NCBI GenBank assembly: GCA_900557185.1
Contig: USRP01000016.1
Location: 1-23,750 of the forward strand
DNA length: 23,750 nt
Source of the DNA: an uncultured Mycoplasmatota bacterium
Lineage (GTDB): Bacteria; Bacillota_I; Bacilli_A; RF39; UBA660
Direction of reading: 5' to 3'
The notes beneath the pieces were generated by a model. It saw only the letters and a program-made list of their open reading frames with translations. It searched no databases and was not told the origin of the DNA. Shown here piece by piece: positions 15,123 through 22,092 of this stretch. A program made the position numbers and the translations under genes. Positions within the stretch are counted from its first letter, which is position 1; each line of letters starts with the position of its first letter.

Positions 15123-15152
15123 AATAAATGTGAAATAAGTTTCACATTTATT
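15123..15152. promoter_or_regulatory. Perfect 13-bp inverted repeat at the SUF-like operon start: candidate operator
   Basis: AATAAATGTGAAA (15123-15135) and TTTCACATTTATT (15140-15152) are exact reverse complements separated by TAAG. The repeat begins 3 bases after the -10 box and spans the expected transcription start. A TetR-type regulator is the last gene of this operon and such proteins bind palindromes of this size at their own promoters. There is no T-run after it, so it is not an intrinsic terminator. It could alternatively act as a 5' hairpin in the mRNA. Confidence 0.6.
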
Positions 15153-15167
15153 AGAAAGGACATGCTT

Positions 15168-15878
15168 ATGTTAGAACTAAAAGATATTTGTTTTGAAAGA
15201 GCAAACAAGAAAATTTTAGATCATATCAATCTTGTTTTAGAAAAGAATAAATTTTATGTGATTACTGGTCCTAATGGAAGTGGAAAATCAACACTTGCTA
15301 AAATCATTATGGGAATTGAAAAACCAGATTCTGGTCAAATTATATTTGAAGGAAAAGATATTACGAATTTATCGGTCGATGAACGTGCAAAATTAGGATT
15401 TGGTTTTGCCTTCCAACAACCAGTTCATTTTAAAGGAATTACTGTATTTGATTTGCTAAAATTAGCAGTTGGATTAGAGATTCAAGAAGAAGATGCATTA
15501 CGTCTTTTAAAGAAAGTAGGAATTACTTCTAAAGAGTATTTGAAACGTGAAATCAATCGTTCTTTATCAGGTGGAGAATTAAAGAGAATTGAAATTGCTA
15601 CCGTACTCGCACGTAATCCTTATATTGCTATTTTCGATGAACCAGAAGCAGGAATTGACTTATGGAGTTTCCAGAGCTTAACAGAAGTATTTCGTGAGAT
15701 AGAATCTACTTCTAATGGTATTACACTGGTTATCTCTCACCAAGAACGTATTTTAAATATTGCAGATCAAATTATATTATTAGAAAAGGGTCAAATCAAA
15801 CAAATCGGAGATCGTGAAGAAATGGTCAAGATGATTTTTAAAGATTCATTCCGTGTGGAGGAAGAAAAATATGAATGA
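15168..15878 (+). CDS. sufC: SufC/SmsC-like Fe-S assembly ATPase
   Basis: 236 residues from the ATG at 15168. An in-frame ATG at 15162 lies only 1 base from the AGAAAGGA ribosome site, whereas 15168 lies 7 bases away and is preferred. It is an ABC-type ATPase without membrane part: Walker A GPNGSGKS (34-41), Q-loop Gln83 in FAFQQP, signature LSGGE (133-137), Walker B AIFDEPEAGID (154-164), and His191 in SHQER. The FAFQQP and DEPEAGID sequences are characteristic of SufC rather than of transporters. It powers cluster building on the SufB/D scaffold encoded next (8-base overlap). No sufS, sufU or sufD gene is present nearby, so the pair resembles the two-gene SMS (SUF-like minimal system). Confidence 0.9.
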   Translation: MLELKDICFERANKKILDHINLVLEKNKFYVITGPNGSGKSTLAKIIMGIEKPDSGQIIFEGKDITNLSVDERAKLGFGFAFQQPVHFKGITVFDLLKLAVGLEIQEEDALRLLKKVGITSKEYLKREINRSLSGGELKRIEIATVLARNPYIAIFDEPEAGIDLWSFQSLTEVFREIESTSNGITLVISHQERILNIADQIILLEKGQIKQIGDREEMVKMIFKDSFRVEEEKYE

Positions 15879-16788
15879 AGTAGATAAAAAGTTATTACAT
15901 GAAATTGTAGATGAAGATGTAGAACAAACGGAAGTATACAATATTCGTAAAAATGGAAAATGTATTGGGAGAAAGAGTAACCCCTATATTGATATTGTAA
16001 GTAAAGAAGATGGAACAGGAATTGATGTATATGTCAAAGAAAATACTTTATTTGGAATCGTACATATTCCTGTTATCGTGACGGAAAGTGGATTAACTGA
16101 TGTTGTATATAATGATTTTCACATTGGTAAAAATTCTAATGTCGTCATTATTGCTGGATGTGGAGTACACAATGATCATGACAAAAATGCTACACACAAT
16201 GGGATTCACCGTTTCTATGTCGATGAACATGCGAAAGTAAAATACGTAGAAAAACATTATGGAGAAGGGAATGGAACGGGTAAGAAAATATTAAATCCTG
16301 TTACAGAAGTCTATATGAAAGATGGTTCTCATATGACAATTGATACAGTTCAAATCAAAGGTGTCGATTCTACAAAAAGAGAAACTTATGCGAAATTAGA
16401 AGAAAATAGTACATTAATTATTACGGAAAAGGTTATGACACATGGAAAACAGAAAGCGATGACTGATTTTAAAGTAAAACTAAAAGGAAAGAATGCCAGT
16501 ACTCATGTTACTTCTAGATCAGTCGCAACAGAAGAGTCTTATCAGGAATTCTCTTCAGAAATTATCGGAAAGACAAAATGTTATGCTCATGTCGAGTGTG
16601 ATGCGATTTTAAAAGATCATGGTAGAGTAAAAGCAATTCCAGAAATCTATGCGAAAGATGTAGAAGCCAATTTAGTACATGAGGCAGCGATTGGTAAGAT
16701 TGCCGGGGAACAACTTATGAAATTGATGTCACTAGGCCTAACAGAAAAAGAAGCAGAAGAAGCCATTATTCAAGGATTTTTAAAATAA
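15871..16788 (+). CDS. sufB: Short SufB/D-family Fe-S scaffold (SmsB-like)
   Basis: 305 residues from ATG 15871 (GGAGG 9 bases before); a GTG at 15853 in frame precedes the ribosome site and is rejected. The length is far below classical SufB (about 465) or SufD (about 420) and matches the compact scaffold of two-gene SUF-like systems. The beta-helix core is recognisable, and the C-terminal signature ANLVHEAAIGKI (with His270-Glu271) followed by LMSLGLTEKEAEEAIIQGFL is the family hallmark. Where SufB has a cluster-building Cys about 17-20 residues before that His, this protein has DHGRVKAIP without Cys; Cys237 and Cys243 lie further upstream. It probably forms a homodimeric scaffold with the ATPase. 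The symbol is for the family; smsB may be the better name. Confidence 0.85.
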   Translation: MNEVDKKLLHEIVDEDVEQTEVYNIRKNGKCIGRKSNPYIDIVSKEDGTGIDVYVKENTLFGIVHIPVIVTESGLTDVVYNDFHIGKNSNVVIIAGCGVHNDHDKNATHNGIHRFYVDEHAKVKYVEKHYGEGNGTGKKILNPVTEVYMKDGSHMTIDTVQIKGVDSTKRETYAKLEENSTLIITEKVMTHGKQKAMTDFKVKLKGKNASTHVTSRSVATEESYQEFSSEIIGKTKCYAHVECDAILKDHGRVKAIPEIYAKDVEANLVHEAAIGKIAGEQLMKLMSLGLTEKEAEEAIIQGFLK

Positions 16789-16791
16789 ACT

Positions 16792-17427
16792 ATGGGTAAA
16801 GTTAGACAACCAGTTCATCAAAAATCAATCGCTACCAAAGAGAAAATTATTAAGCATGGCTTTCAATTGATGTGTGAAAAAGGATATCACAATGTAAATA
16901 CCATCGATATTGCCAATGAATCACATGTTTCAACGGGAATTATCTACCAGTACTTTCACGATAAGCACGATATATTAATTGAAGGGGTAAAACGTTATTC
17001 TGATGAAATTATGTTTCCTATGTTGGAAGTATTAAAAAATGAAGTGGATTTAAAAAATAACTTTGAATCAGCACTGAAAAAAATGATTCAAAAAACAAAA
17101 GAAGTACATACAATGTCAGAAAATGCCTACCGTCAGTTACAATCTCTACAAAATAGTGATGAAGAAGTATTTCAAATATTTAAACAAAAAGAAATGGAAA
17201 CAACAGAAAAAATACAAGAAATTTTACAACAACATGGATTTGAAATTCAAAATCAAAAGGAAAGAATTCACTTTTTAATCCATATGATTGATGTTCTATG
17301 TCAAGAGTTGAGTTATCATCAACATCAAGACTTTAATTATGAAAAGATGACAAAAGAAACCATTCGGATGATTATGTGTCTCTTTTATGATTGTACGACT
17401 TGTAGAAAATTACGAACAGAATCGTAA
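16792..17427 (+). CDS. TetR family transcriptional regulator in the SUF-like operon
   Basis: 211 residues. The N-terminal TetR DNA-binding domain is clear (about 12-60: TKEKIIKHGFQLMCEKGY, then IANESHVSTGIIYQYF, the recognition-helix pattern). The rest is the helical ligand/dimer domain. It has five cysteines (28, 170, 196, 201, 204), the last three clustered near the C-terminus (CLFYDCTTC). It starts 3 bases after the scaffold gene stop with no strong ribosome site of its own, so it is probably translated by coupling. It probably controls its own operon via the inverted repeat at 15123-15152; Fe-S, iron or redox sensing is a guess based on context and the cysteines. Its stop codon lies in the terminator. 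Confidence 0.85.
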   Translation: MGKVRQPVHQKSIATKEKIIKHGFQLMCEKGYHNVNTIDIANESHVSTGIIYQYFHDKHDILIEGVKRYSDEIMFPMLEVLKNEVDLKNNFESALKKMIQKTKEVHTMSENAYRQLQSLQNSDEEVFQIFKQKEMETTEKIQEILQQHGFEIQNQKERIHFLIHMIDVLCQELSYHQHQDFNYEKMTKETIRMIMCLFYDCTTCRKLRTES

Positions 17428-17434
17428 TTTTTTT
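17407..17434 (+). terminator. Intrinsic terminator of the SUF-like operon
   Basis: AAATTACGA (17407-17415) pairs with TCGTAATTT (17422-17430), loop ACAGAA, then a T-run. The last six codons of the TetR gene form the 5' arm and loop; the stop codon is in the 3' arm. Confidence 0.8.
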
Positions 17435-17450
17435 GTATATACATACAAAA
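17431..17450. repeat. Short inverted repeat between TetR gene and next gene
   Basis: TTTTGTAT (17431-17438) and ATACAAAA (17443-17450) around ATAC. It starts in the T-run of the terminator and ends 29 bases before the next start codon. It could be an operator for the downstream gene or simply A/T-rich chance. Confidence 0.4.
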
Positions 17451-17479
17451 TATGGAAATAATAGGAGTAGGAGGTCACT

Positions 17480-18262
17480 ATGGAAAGAAGAAAAGAGTCA
17501 AGATCATTTGGTTTTATTTTATGTTTGTTAATTGGTATTTTATTAGGTAGTTTAGGAACATACTATGTTTTGTCCATGAATTATACCAATGAGACAAATC
17601 GTCTAAAAAGGGAAATCAATGAAAAAGAAGATGAAATCAAAAAATTACAAGAAAAACAGAAAGAAGAAACAAAAAAAGAAGCAGTTGATATCACCTCAGA
17701 TGATACCAAGAAGGAATATAATCAATTGTTAAATCAGAAGTTAAAACCAGCTTTAATGTATCTAAATCATACAAGAACAACATATGATGATTCTTCTTTT
17801 ACGGATTTTGAAATGGCAAATGCGACTTGTTACTATTTGAAAGATCAAGATGATGATAGTATCTTTGAAAAAGAAAATAATAGTGATGAGAAAAAAACAA
17901 TTCAATTTTCTAAACTTAATCCATTTGTGAAAACATTATTTGGGGTAGAAATTAAAAAAGAACAATTGGATGAAACCATTTTCAAAGATGATAAAATCAC
18001 TTGTCAGTACGATAAAGATATGAAAGAAGTATTGTATAAAGTCACTAAGATTATTGATCATCAAGAAACAGGTAAGATAGAAATTACTTATGATGATATT
18101 AGTGGAGTATTAGAAGATGAAAAGAAAAAAGATAAATTAGAAGACTTCAAAAAAGAAGATTACTTTGAATATGAAGAAAGTGATGTTCAAGCAAAATATC
18201 AATTAGTTTTGAAAAAAGTATCAGATAGTGAATATCAAATAATTAGTAATAAAAAGGTTTGA
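17480..18262 (+). CDS. Single-pass membrane-anchored extracytoplasmic protein, function unknown
   Basis: 260 residues. Positively charged N-terminus, one membrane segment (about 11-31), a charged coiled-coil stalk (about 36-70, mostly Glu and Lys), then an extracytoplasmic domain of about 190 residues (ATCYYLKD, then YKVTKIIDHQETGKIEITYDD, ending SEYQIISNKKV) that is acidic and lysine-rich. Two cysteines in the domain (Cys115 and Cys175 region) could form a disulfide. There is no enzymatic motif and no recognised family. The AGGAGGT ribosome site is strong. It stands as its own unit between the terminators at 17407 and 18251. Confidence 0.65.
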   Translation: MERRKESRSFGFILCLLIGILLGSLGTYYVLSMNYTNETNRLKREINEKEDEIKKLQEKQKEETKKEAVDITSDDTKKEYNQLLNQKLKPALMYLNHTRTTYDDSSFTDFEMANATCYYLKDQDDDSIFEKENNSDEKKTIQFSKLNPFVKTLFGVEIKKEQLDETIFKDDKITCQYDKDMKEVLYKVTKIIDHQETGKIEITYDDISGVLEDEKKKDKLEDFKKEDYFEYEESDVQAKYQLVLKKVSDSEYQIISNKKV

Positions 18263-18280
18263 TGCAATCAAATCTTTTTT
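18251..18280 (+). terminator. Intrinsic terminator
   Basis: AAAAAGGTTTGAT (18251-18263) pairs with ATCAAATCTTTTT (18267-18279), with one G-T pair, around GCA. The stop codon of the preceding gene is in the 5' arm. Confidence 0.8.
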
Positions 18281-18331
18281 GTAAAGTAACTTGTTTTTTT
18301 ATAACTTATGGCAACGAATAAATCATAGTTG

Positions 18332-18340
18332 TGTTATACT
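18332..18340 (+). promoter_or_regulatory. Extended -10 promoter
   Basis: TGT then TATACT (18332-18340), without a clear -35. The expected start near 18346 rules out the in-frame TTG at 18329 as a translation start and supports the ATG at 18362. Confidence 0.5.
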
Positions 18341-18361
18341 AAAGACAAGGATGTGGTAGAT

Positions 18362-19111
18362 ATGAGGTATAGGAATCGACATATTATTTATGGCTTTGTA
18401 ATCGTCTTTATCATTGCCTTAGTAGTATGGATTAGTTATCTTGTCTATGTGGAATTAATTCGTCCAAGTCGTAATCATACACCACAAATTGTAGAAACAA
18501 GCGCGAAAAAAGAAATCAATCAAAATAAAATTTTTATCGACAAAGCATTTGTATTTCAAGCTACTTATTCAAAAGATAAACAATTGCGTTTGCCAATGAT
18601 TAATTTAAATAGTCAAGATGCATTAGAAGCGAATCAAGAGATTCAGACAAAGTATAAGACATTGCGTCAAGAAAAACAGAAAATGACACAAAAAGGACAA
18701 AATATTATTAGTCAGTATCAATATACAATTCATGAAGATATATTATCGATTTTGATTTATATACAACATCGAAATCAAGAACAAGTTACATATTCCTATA
18801 TGACGTATCACTTCTATTTAAGTAGTGGAAACCAGGTTCCATATCGAGAAGTATATCAAAAAGCTTCCATCTATGATTTTAATATTGAATTAAAAGTAAA
18901 AGATTCTCTGTATAGATGGATGGAAAATTATTCTGATCTTTCTTTCGAAGAGAAAAATCAATATGTACAACAAGCTATGTCAACGTATCAAGAGGCTGTT
19001 AAAAATAATACAATACAATATTATTTTGATATAGAAAATCGTTTTTACGTGATTTTACCAGTCCAAGAGCCAAACCGTTCAGAACTTGTATATAAAATTT
19101 TTACACTATAG
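18362..19111 (+). CDS. Single-pass extracytoplasmic protein, possibly DUF3298/PdaC-like
   Basis: 249 residues from the ATG at 18362 (ribosome site AAGGA, 10 bases before). Basic N-terminus (RYRNRH), one membrane segment (about 8-32), then an extracytoplasmic domain. The order of elements (LPMINLNSQDALEANQEI, then YTIHEDILSILIYIQ, then a YMTYHFYLSSGNQV strand and a C-terminal RFYVILP strand) is reminiscent of the DUF4163/DUF3298 pair found in anti-sigma factor RsiV and deacetylase PdaC, but I only suggest this. No zinc or deacetylase motif is seen, so it would be a binding rather than catalytic domain. It is a single-gene unit, with a similar anchor-plus-domain layout to the gene before it. 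Confidence 0.65.
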   Translation: MRYRNRHIIYGFVIVFIIALVVWISYLVYVELIRPSRNHTPQIVETSAKKEINQNKIFIDKAFVFQATYSKDKQLRLPMINLNSQDALEANQEIQTKYKTLRQEKQKMTQKGQNIISQYQYTIHEDILSILIYIQHRNQEQVTYSYMTYHFYLSSGNQVPYREVYQKASIYDFNIELKVKDSLYRWMENYSDLSFEEKNQYVQQAMSTYQEAVKNNTIQYYFDIENRFYVILPVQEPNRSELVYKIFTL

Positions 19112-19136
19112 AAGTTTGATGATTCAAACTTCTTTT
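19110..19136 (+). terminator. Intrinsic terminator
   Basis: AGAAGTTTGA (19110-19119) pairs with TCAAACTTCT (19124-19133), loop TGAT, then T residues. It starts in the stop codon. Confidence 0.75.
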
Positions 19137-19152
19137 CCATCATATATCAAGA

Positions 19153-19196
19153 AATGACAAAATAGTCATTACAGCTTTTAGAAAATATAGTATAAT
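19153..19196 (+). promoter_or_regulatory. Promoter of the P-type ATPase with an inverted repeat at the -35
   Basis: ATTACA (19168-19173), a 17-base spacer and TATAAT (19191-19196). AATGAC (19153-19158) and GTCATT (19165-19170) form a 6-6-6 inverted repeat that runs into the -35 box, a good place for a repressor or activator. Confidence 0.55.
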
Positions 19197-19217
19197 GTTT
19201 GATAAAGGAGAGATTGT

Positions 19218-21572
19218 ATGGAACGTTATCAACCAGATATTCATCAAGGACTTACAAGTGAACAAGTAAAGTTAAGAAAAAAAGAAAATCTCGTATATAC
19301 AGATAAAACACCACGTACAAAAACAATCCCTGAAATTATCTTACGTAATTTAATTACACCCTTTAATATTTTAAATACCTTTTTAGCACTTGCTGTTCTA
19401 TTTAGTGGTTCATTCAAAAATTTATTATTTATGGGGGTTGTAATCTGTAATACATTTATTAGTATCATTCAAGAGATTCATGCGAAAAGACAAATTGATA
19501 AATTATCTCTTCTAGCAACTTCTAAAGCATTGGTTGTTCGGGATGGAAAAATACAAAAAGTAAGTATTTACGATTTAGTATTAGATGATATTGTACGTTT
19601 TGATCGTGGAGATCAAGTTGTCGTTGATTCGATTATTAAAAAAGGGGAAGTAGAAGTCAATGAATCGATTATTACAGGAGAAGTAGAACCTGTATATAAA
19701 GAAGAAAAAGATATGATTTTATCAGGTAGTTTTATTAGTTCTGGAACTTGTTATGCCAAAGTAGAACATGTTGGAATGGATAATTATACTTCTAAAATTG
19801 CCAGTGATACAAAGTTTGTCAAAAAAGTCCGTTCAGAAATCATGCAGACATTAAATAAAGTCATCAAAGTAGTATCTATTATTATTTTACCCCTTGGTAT
19901 GTTACTATTTTTTAAACAATACAGTTTACATCATTCATTAAATCAAGCTATTTTAAATACTGTCGCAGCAGTGATTGGAATGATCCCAGAAGGGTTAGTA
20001 CTTTTAACAAGTACTGTATTAGCAGTTGGTGTTGCTAAATTAACACGTTATAAAATATTAGTAGAACAGCTATATGGATTAGAAACACTAGCAAGAGTAG
20101 ATACGATTTGTCTAGATAAAACAGGAACACTAACAGAAGGAGATATGGTAATTACAGGTTTAGTTCCATATCAATCACATAACCAAAAAGAAATGGAAAC
20201 ATTATTGACTTTACTAGCAACAAATTTTGAAGATAGTAATGCAACCATGACTGCTATTAAAAAGACGTATCCTGAACGTTTAGAAAAAGAAATTTTATAC
20301 CAAGTACCATTTACATCGAAAAGAAAATGGTCTGGTGTTACTTTTCAAAATCAATCTATTTTATTAGGAGCCTTAGAATTTTTAATAAAAGATATTCCGA
20401 GTGATATGAAAGAAATGGTCAATACATTATCACAAGATAGTAGAGTTGTTGTTCTAGCAACTTCTAAACAATCATTAGAAGATAAACAATTACCACAACA
20501 AATAGAAGTCATTGGTTTTATTCAGATTCAAGATCATATTCGTAAAGAAGCAAAACAAACACTTACTTATTTTAAAAATGAAGGTGTTGATATTAAAATT
20601 ATATCTGGAGATCATGTGAAAACAGTTACCAGTGTTGCTTCAAAAGTAGGTATTACTGATTTAAAAGCAGTGGATGCTACAACGTTAAAAGACTATGAAA
20701 GTATTAAGAAAGCAGTAGAGGAGTATCAAATCTTTGGACGTGTAACCCCAGAACAAAAAAGAGATATGGTGAAAGCTTTACGAGAAAATGGACATGTTGT
20801 AGCAATGACAGGAGATGGTGTAAACGACGTTTTAGCACTCAAAGAAGCAGATTGTAGTATTGCTGTTGCAAGTGGTAGTGATGCCGCTAGAAATGTATCA
20901 GAAATGGTATTATTAGATTCTAATTTCGATCGTCTACCAAAAATATTAAAAGAGGGTAGACAAATCATTAATAATATTGAACGTTCTGCAACTTTATTCT
21001 TAGTGAAGACAATTTATGCAACACTACTAGCAATTTGTTTCTTATTTATATCTCTTCCATATCCATTTGTGCCAATTCAATTAACATTAATTAGTGTTAC
21101 GACAATTGGTATTCCATCATTTATACTTGCTTTAGAACCAAATGAAAAACGAGTTAAAAAACATTTCTTTTTCAATATCATTAGCAAGTCTATTCCAACA
21201 GCTGTAACAATTGTCGAAAGTATTTTAATGGTCTTATTATGTGGTAGCATTTTTCACTTTACAAAAGGACAACTATCAACGATTTGTGTATTAACAATGG
21301 GATTCATTTCGTTTATCTTACTATTCCGTCTTTGTTATCCATTAAATCTATTACGAGGTACATTATTTGGTAGTATGCTAGTTATCTTTTTAATTGGAGC
21401 AATTGGATTAAACGAACTATTCTCATTATCATTCTTACCATTTGATCGATTAATCTTTTTAGCTATCTTCTTATTACTAGCTTACGAATTATATCGTATC
21501 AATTTAAAACTATTTATCAGGTTATACCAAACAACTAGATTTCAAAAAATAAAGGATTTCATTGCTTCATGA
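19218..21572 (+). CDS. P-type cation-transporting ATPase (CtpE/Exp7-like, probably Ca2+)
   Basis: 784 residues with all P-type landmarks: TGE at 153-155 (ITGEVEP), MIPEGLVLLTS (255-265) in the fourth membrane helix, phosphorylated Asp300 in DKTGTLTE, SGD at 463-465, and TGDGVNDVLALKEAD (531-545). About ten membrane helices are expected (two near 45-85, two near 215-270, six from about 580 to the end). The PEGLVLLTS helix and the GLETLARVDTICLDKTG run resemble the CtpE/Exp7 group; mycobacterial CtpE imports or handles Ca2+. No N-terminal metal-binding CxxC domain and no CPC motif, so it is not a heavy-metal (P1B) pump. The ribosome site is AAGGAGAG. It is a single-gene unit; the last codons and stop form part of the terminator. 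Confidence 0.9.
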   Translation: MERYQPDIHQGLTSEQVKLRKKENLVYTDKTPRTKTIPEIILRNLITPFNILNTFLALAVLFSGSFKNLLFMGVVICNTFISIIQEIHAKRQIDKLSLLATSKALVVRDGKIQKVSIYDLVLDDIVRFDRGDQVVVDSIIKKGEVEVNESIITGEVEPVYKEEKDMILSGSFISSGTCYAKVEHVGMDNYTSKIASDTKFVKKVRSEIMQTLNKVIKVVSIIILPLGMLLFFKQYSLHHSLNQAILNTVAAVIGMIPEGLVLLTSTVLAVGVAKLTRYKILVEQLYGLETLARVDTICLDKTGTLTEGDMVITGLVPYQSHNQKEMETLLTLLATNFEDSNATMTAIKKTYPERLEKEILYQVPFTSKRKWSGVTFQNQSILLGALEFLIKDIPSDMKEMVNTLSQDSRVVVLATSKQSLEDKQLPQQIEVIGFIQIQDHIRKEAKQTLTYFKNEGVDIKIISGDHVKTVTSVASKVGITDLKAVDATTLKDYESIKKAVEEYQIFGRVTPEQKRDMVKALRENGHVVAMTGDGVNDVLALKEADCSIAVASGSDAARNVSEMVLLDSNFDRLPKILKEGRQIINNIERSATLFLVKTIYATLLAICFLFISLPYPFVPIQLTLISVTTIGIPSFILALEPNEKRVKKHFFFNIISKSIPTAVTIVESILMVLLCGSIFHFTKGQLSTICVLTMGFISFILLFRLCYPLNLLRGTLFGSMLVIFLIGAIGLNELFSLSFLPFDRLIFLAIFLLLAYELYRINLKLFIRLYQTTRFQKIKDFIAS

Positions 21573-21582
21573 AATCCTTTTT
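21551..21582 (+). terminator. Intrinsic terminator of the ATPase gene
   Basis: AAAGGATTTCAT (21551-21562) pairs with ATGAAATCCTTT (21569-21580), loop TGCTTC, T-run to 21582. The 5' arm and loop are coding (final residues KDFIAS); the TGA stop is in the 3' arm. Confidence 0.8.
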
Positions 21583-21588
21583 AAATAC

Positions 21589-21613
21589 AAAAAAACAAGT
21601 ACGAATACTTGTT
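21589..21613 (-). terminator. Terminator of the tRNA operon
   Basis: On the minus strand AACAAGTA (21613-21606) pairs with TACTTGTT (21601-21594) around a TTCG tetraloop, followed by a T-run. Confidence 0.85.
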
Positions 21614-21622
21614 ATTTCTTTA

Positions 21623-21699
21623 TGGTGACCTGTACGAGATTCGAACTCGTGAATGCTGCCGTGAAAGGGCAGTGTGTTAAGCCGCTTCACCAACAGGCC
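21623..21699 (-). tRNA. tRNA-Glu (anticodon TTC)
   Basis: 77 bases with encoded CCA. Acceptor GGCCTGT/ACAGGTC (one G-T pair); anticodon stem CTGCC/GGCAG around CTTTCAC, giving TTC; T loop TTCGAAT. Third gene in the tRNA operon. Confidence 0.96.
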
Positions 21700-21700
21700 A

Positions 21701-21777
21701 TGGCGCCTCAAGTAGGACTCGAACCTACGACCCCCTGATTAACAGTCAGGTGCTCTAACCAACTGAGCTATTGAGGC
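21701..21777 (-). tRNA. tRNA-Asn (anticodon GTT)
   Basis: 77 bases with encoded CCA. Acceptor GCCTCAA/TTGAGGC with discriminator G; anticodon stem CCTGA/TCAGG around CTGTTAA, giving GTT. Only one base separates it from tRNA-Glu. Confidence 0.96.
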
Positions 21778-21782
21778 ATAAA

Positions 21783-21859
<77 letters not shown>

Positions 21860-21882
21860 ATTTATCCGTCAATGACTATTTC

Positions 21883-21911
21883 AGTATACCTTATTTTTTC
21901 CCCTTTGGCAA
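21883..21911 (-). promoter_or_regulatory. Promoter of the tRNA-Ile-Asn-Glu operon
   Basis: On the minus strand TTGCCA (complement of 21906-21911), a 17-base spacer and TATACT (21883-21888). The start lies about 15-20 bases before tRNA-Ile. Confidence 0.75.
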
Positions 21912-22006
21912 TAGATTTTTTTAAAAAACTTTAATTTTTCTCATTTCTTTATCATTTTTATATAAAATTTATGAATAAGGTGGGTAATTTATGCCATTTC
22001 TGACTA

Positions 22007-22035
22007 TTGACTAAACTTAGAAAATACATTACAAT
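22007..22035 (+). promoter_or_regulatory. Sigma-A promoter of rny
   Basis: TTGACT (22007-22012), a 17-base spacer and TACAAT (22030-22035). This leaves a leader of about 50 bases before the TGGAGGAATT ribosome site and ATG at 22093. Confidence 0.7.
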
Positions 22036-22092
22036 AAAACTAGAGTGAATGAATATTTACCCTAAGATAAAATAGATAAATGGAGGAATTAT

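Noticed and set aside
15123..15152. Intrinsic terminator or attenuator before the SUF-like operon
   Set aside because: The stem is perfect but there is no T-run after it, and it lies at the transcription start, so an operator fits better.
15853..15870. GTG start for the SufB/D-like scaffold
   Set aside because: The GGAGG ribosome site lies after this codon and serves the ATG at 15871.
18329..18361. TTG start for the DUF3298-like protein
   Set aside because: It overlaps the -10 element at 18335-18340; the ATG at 18362 is preferred.
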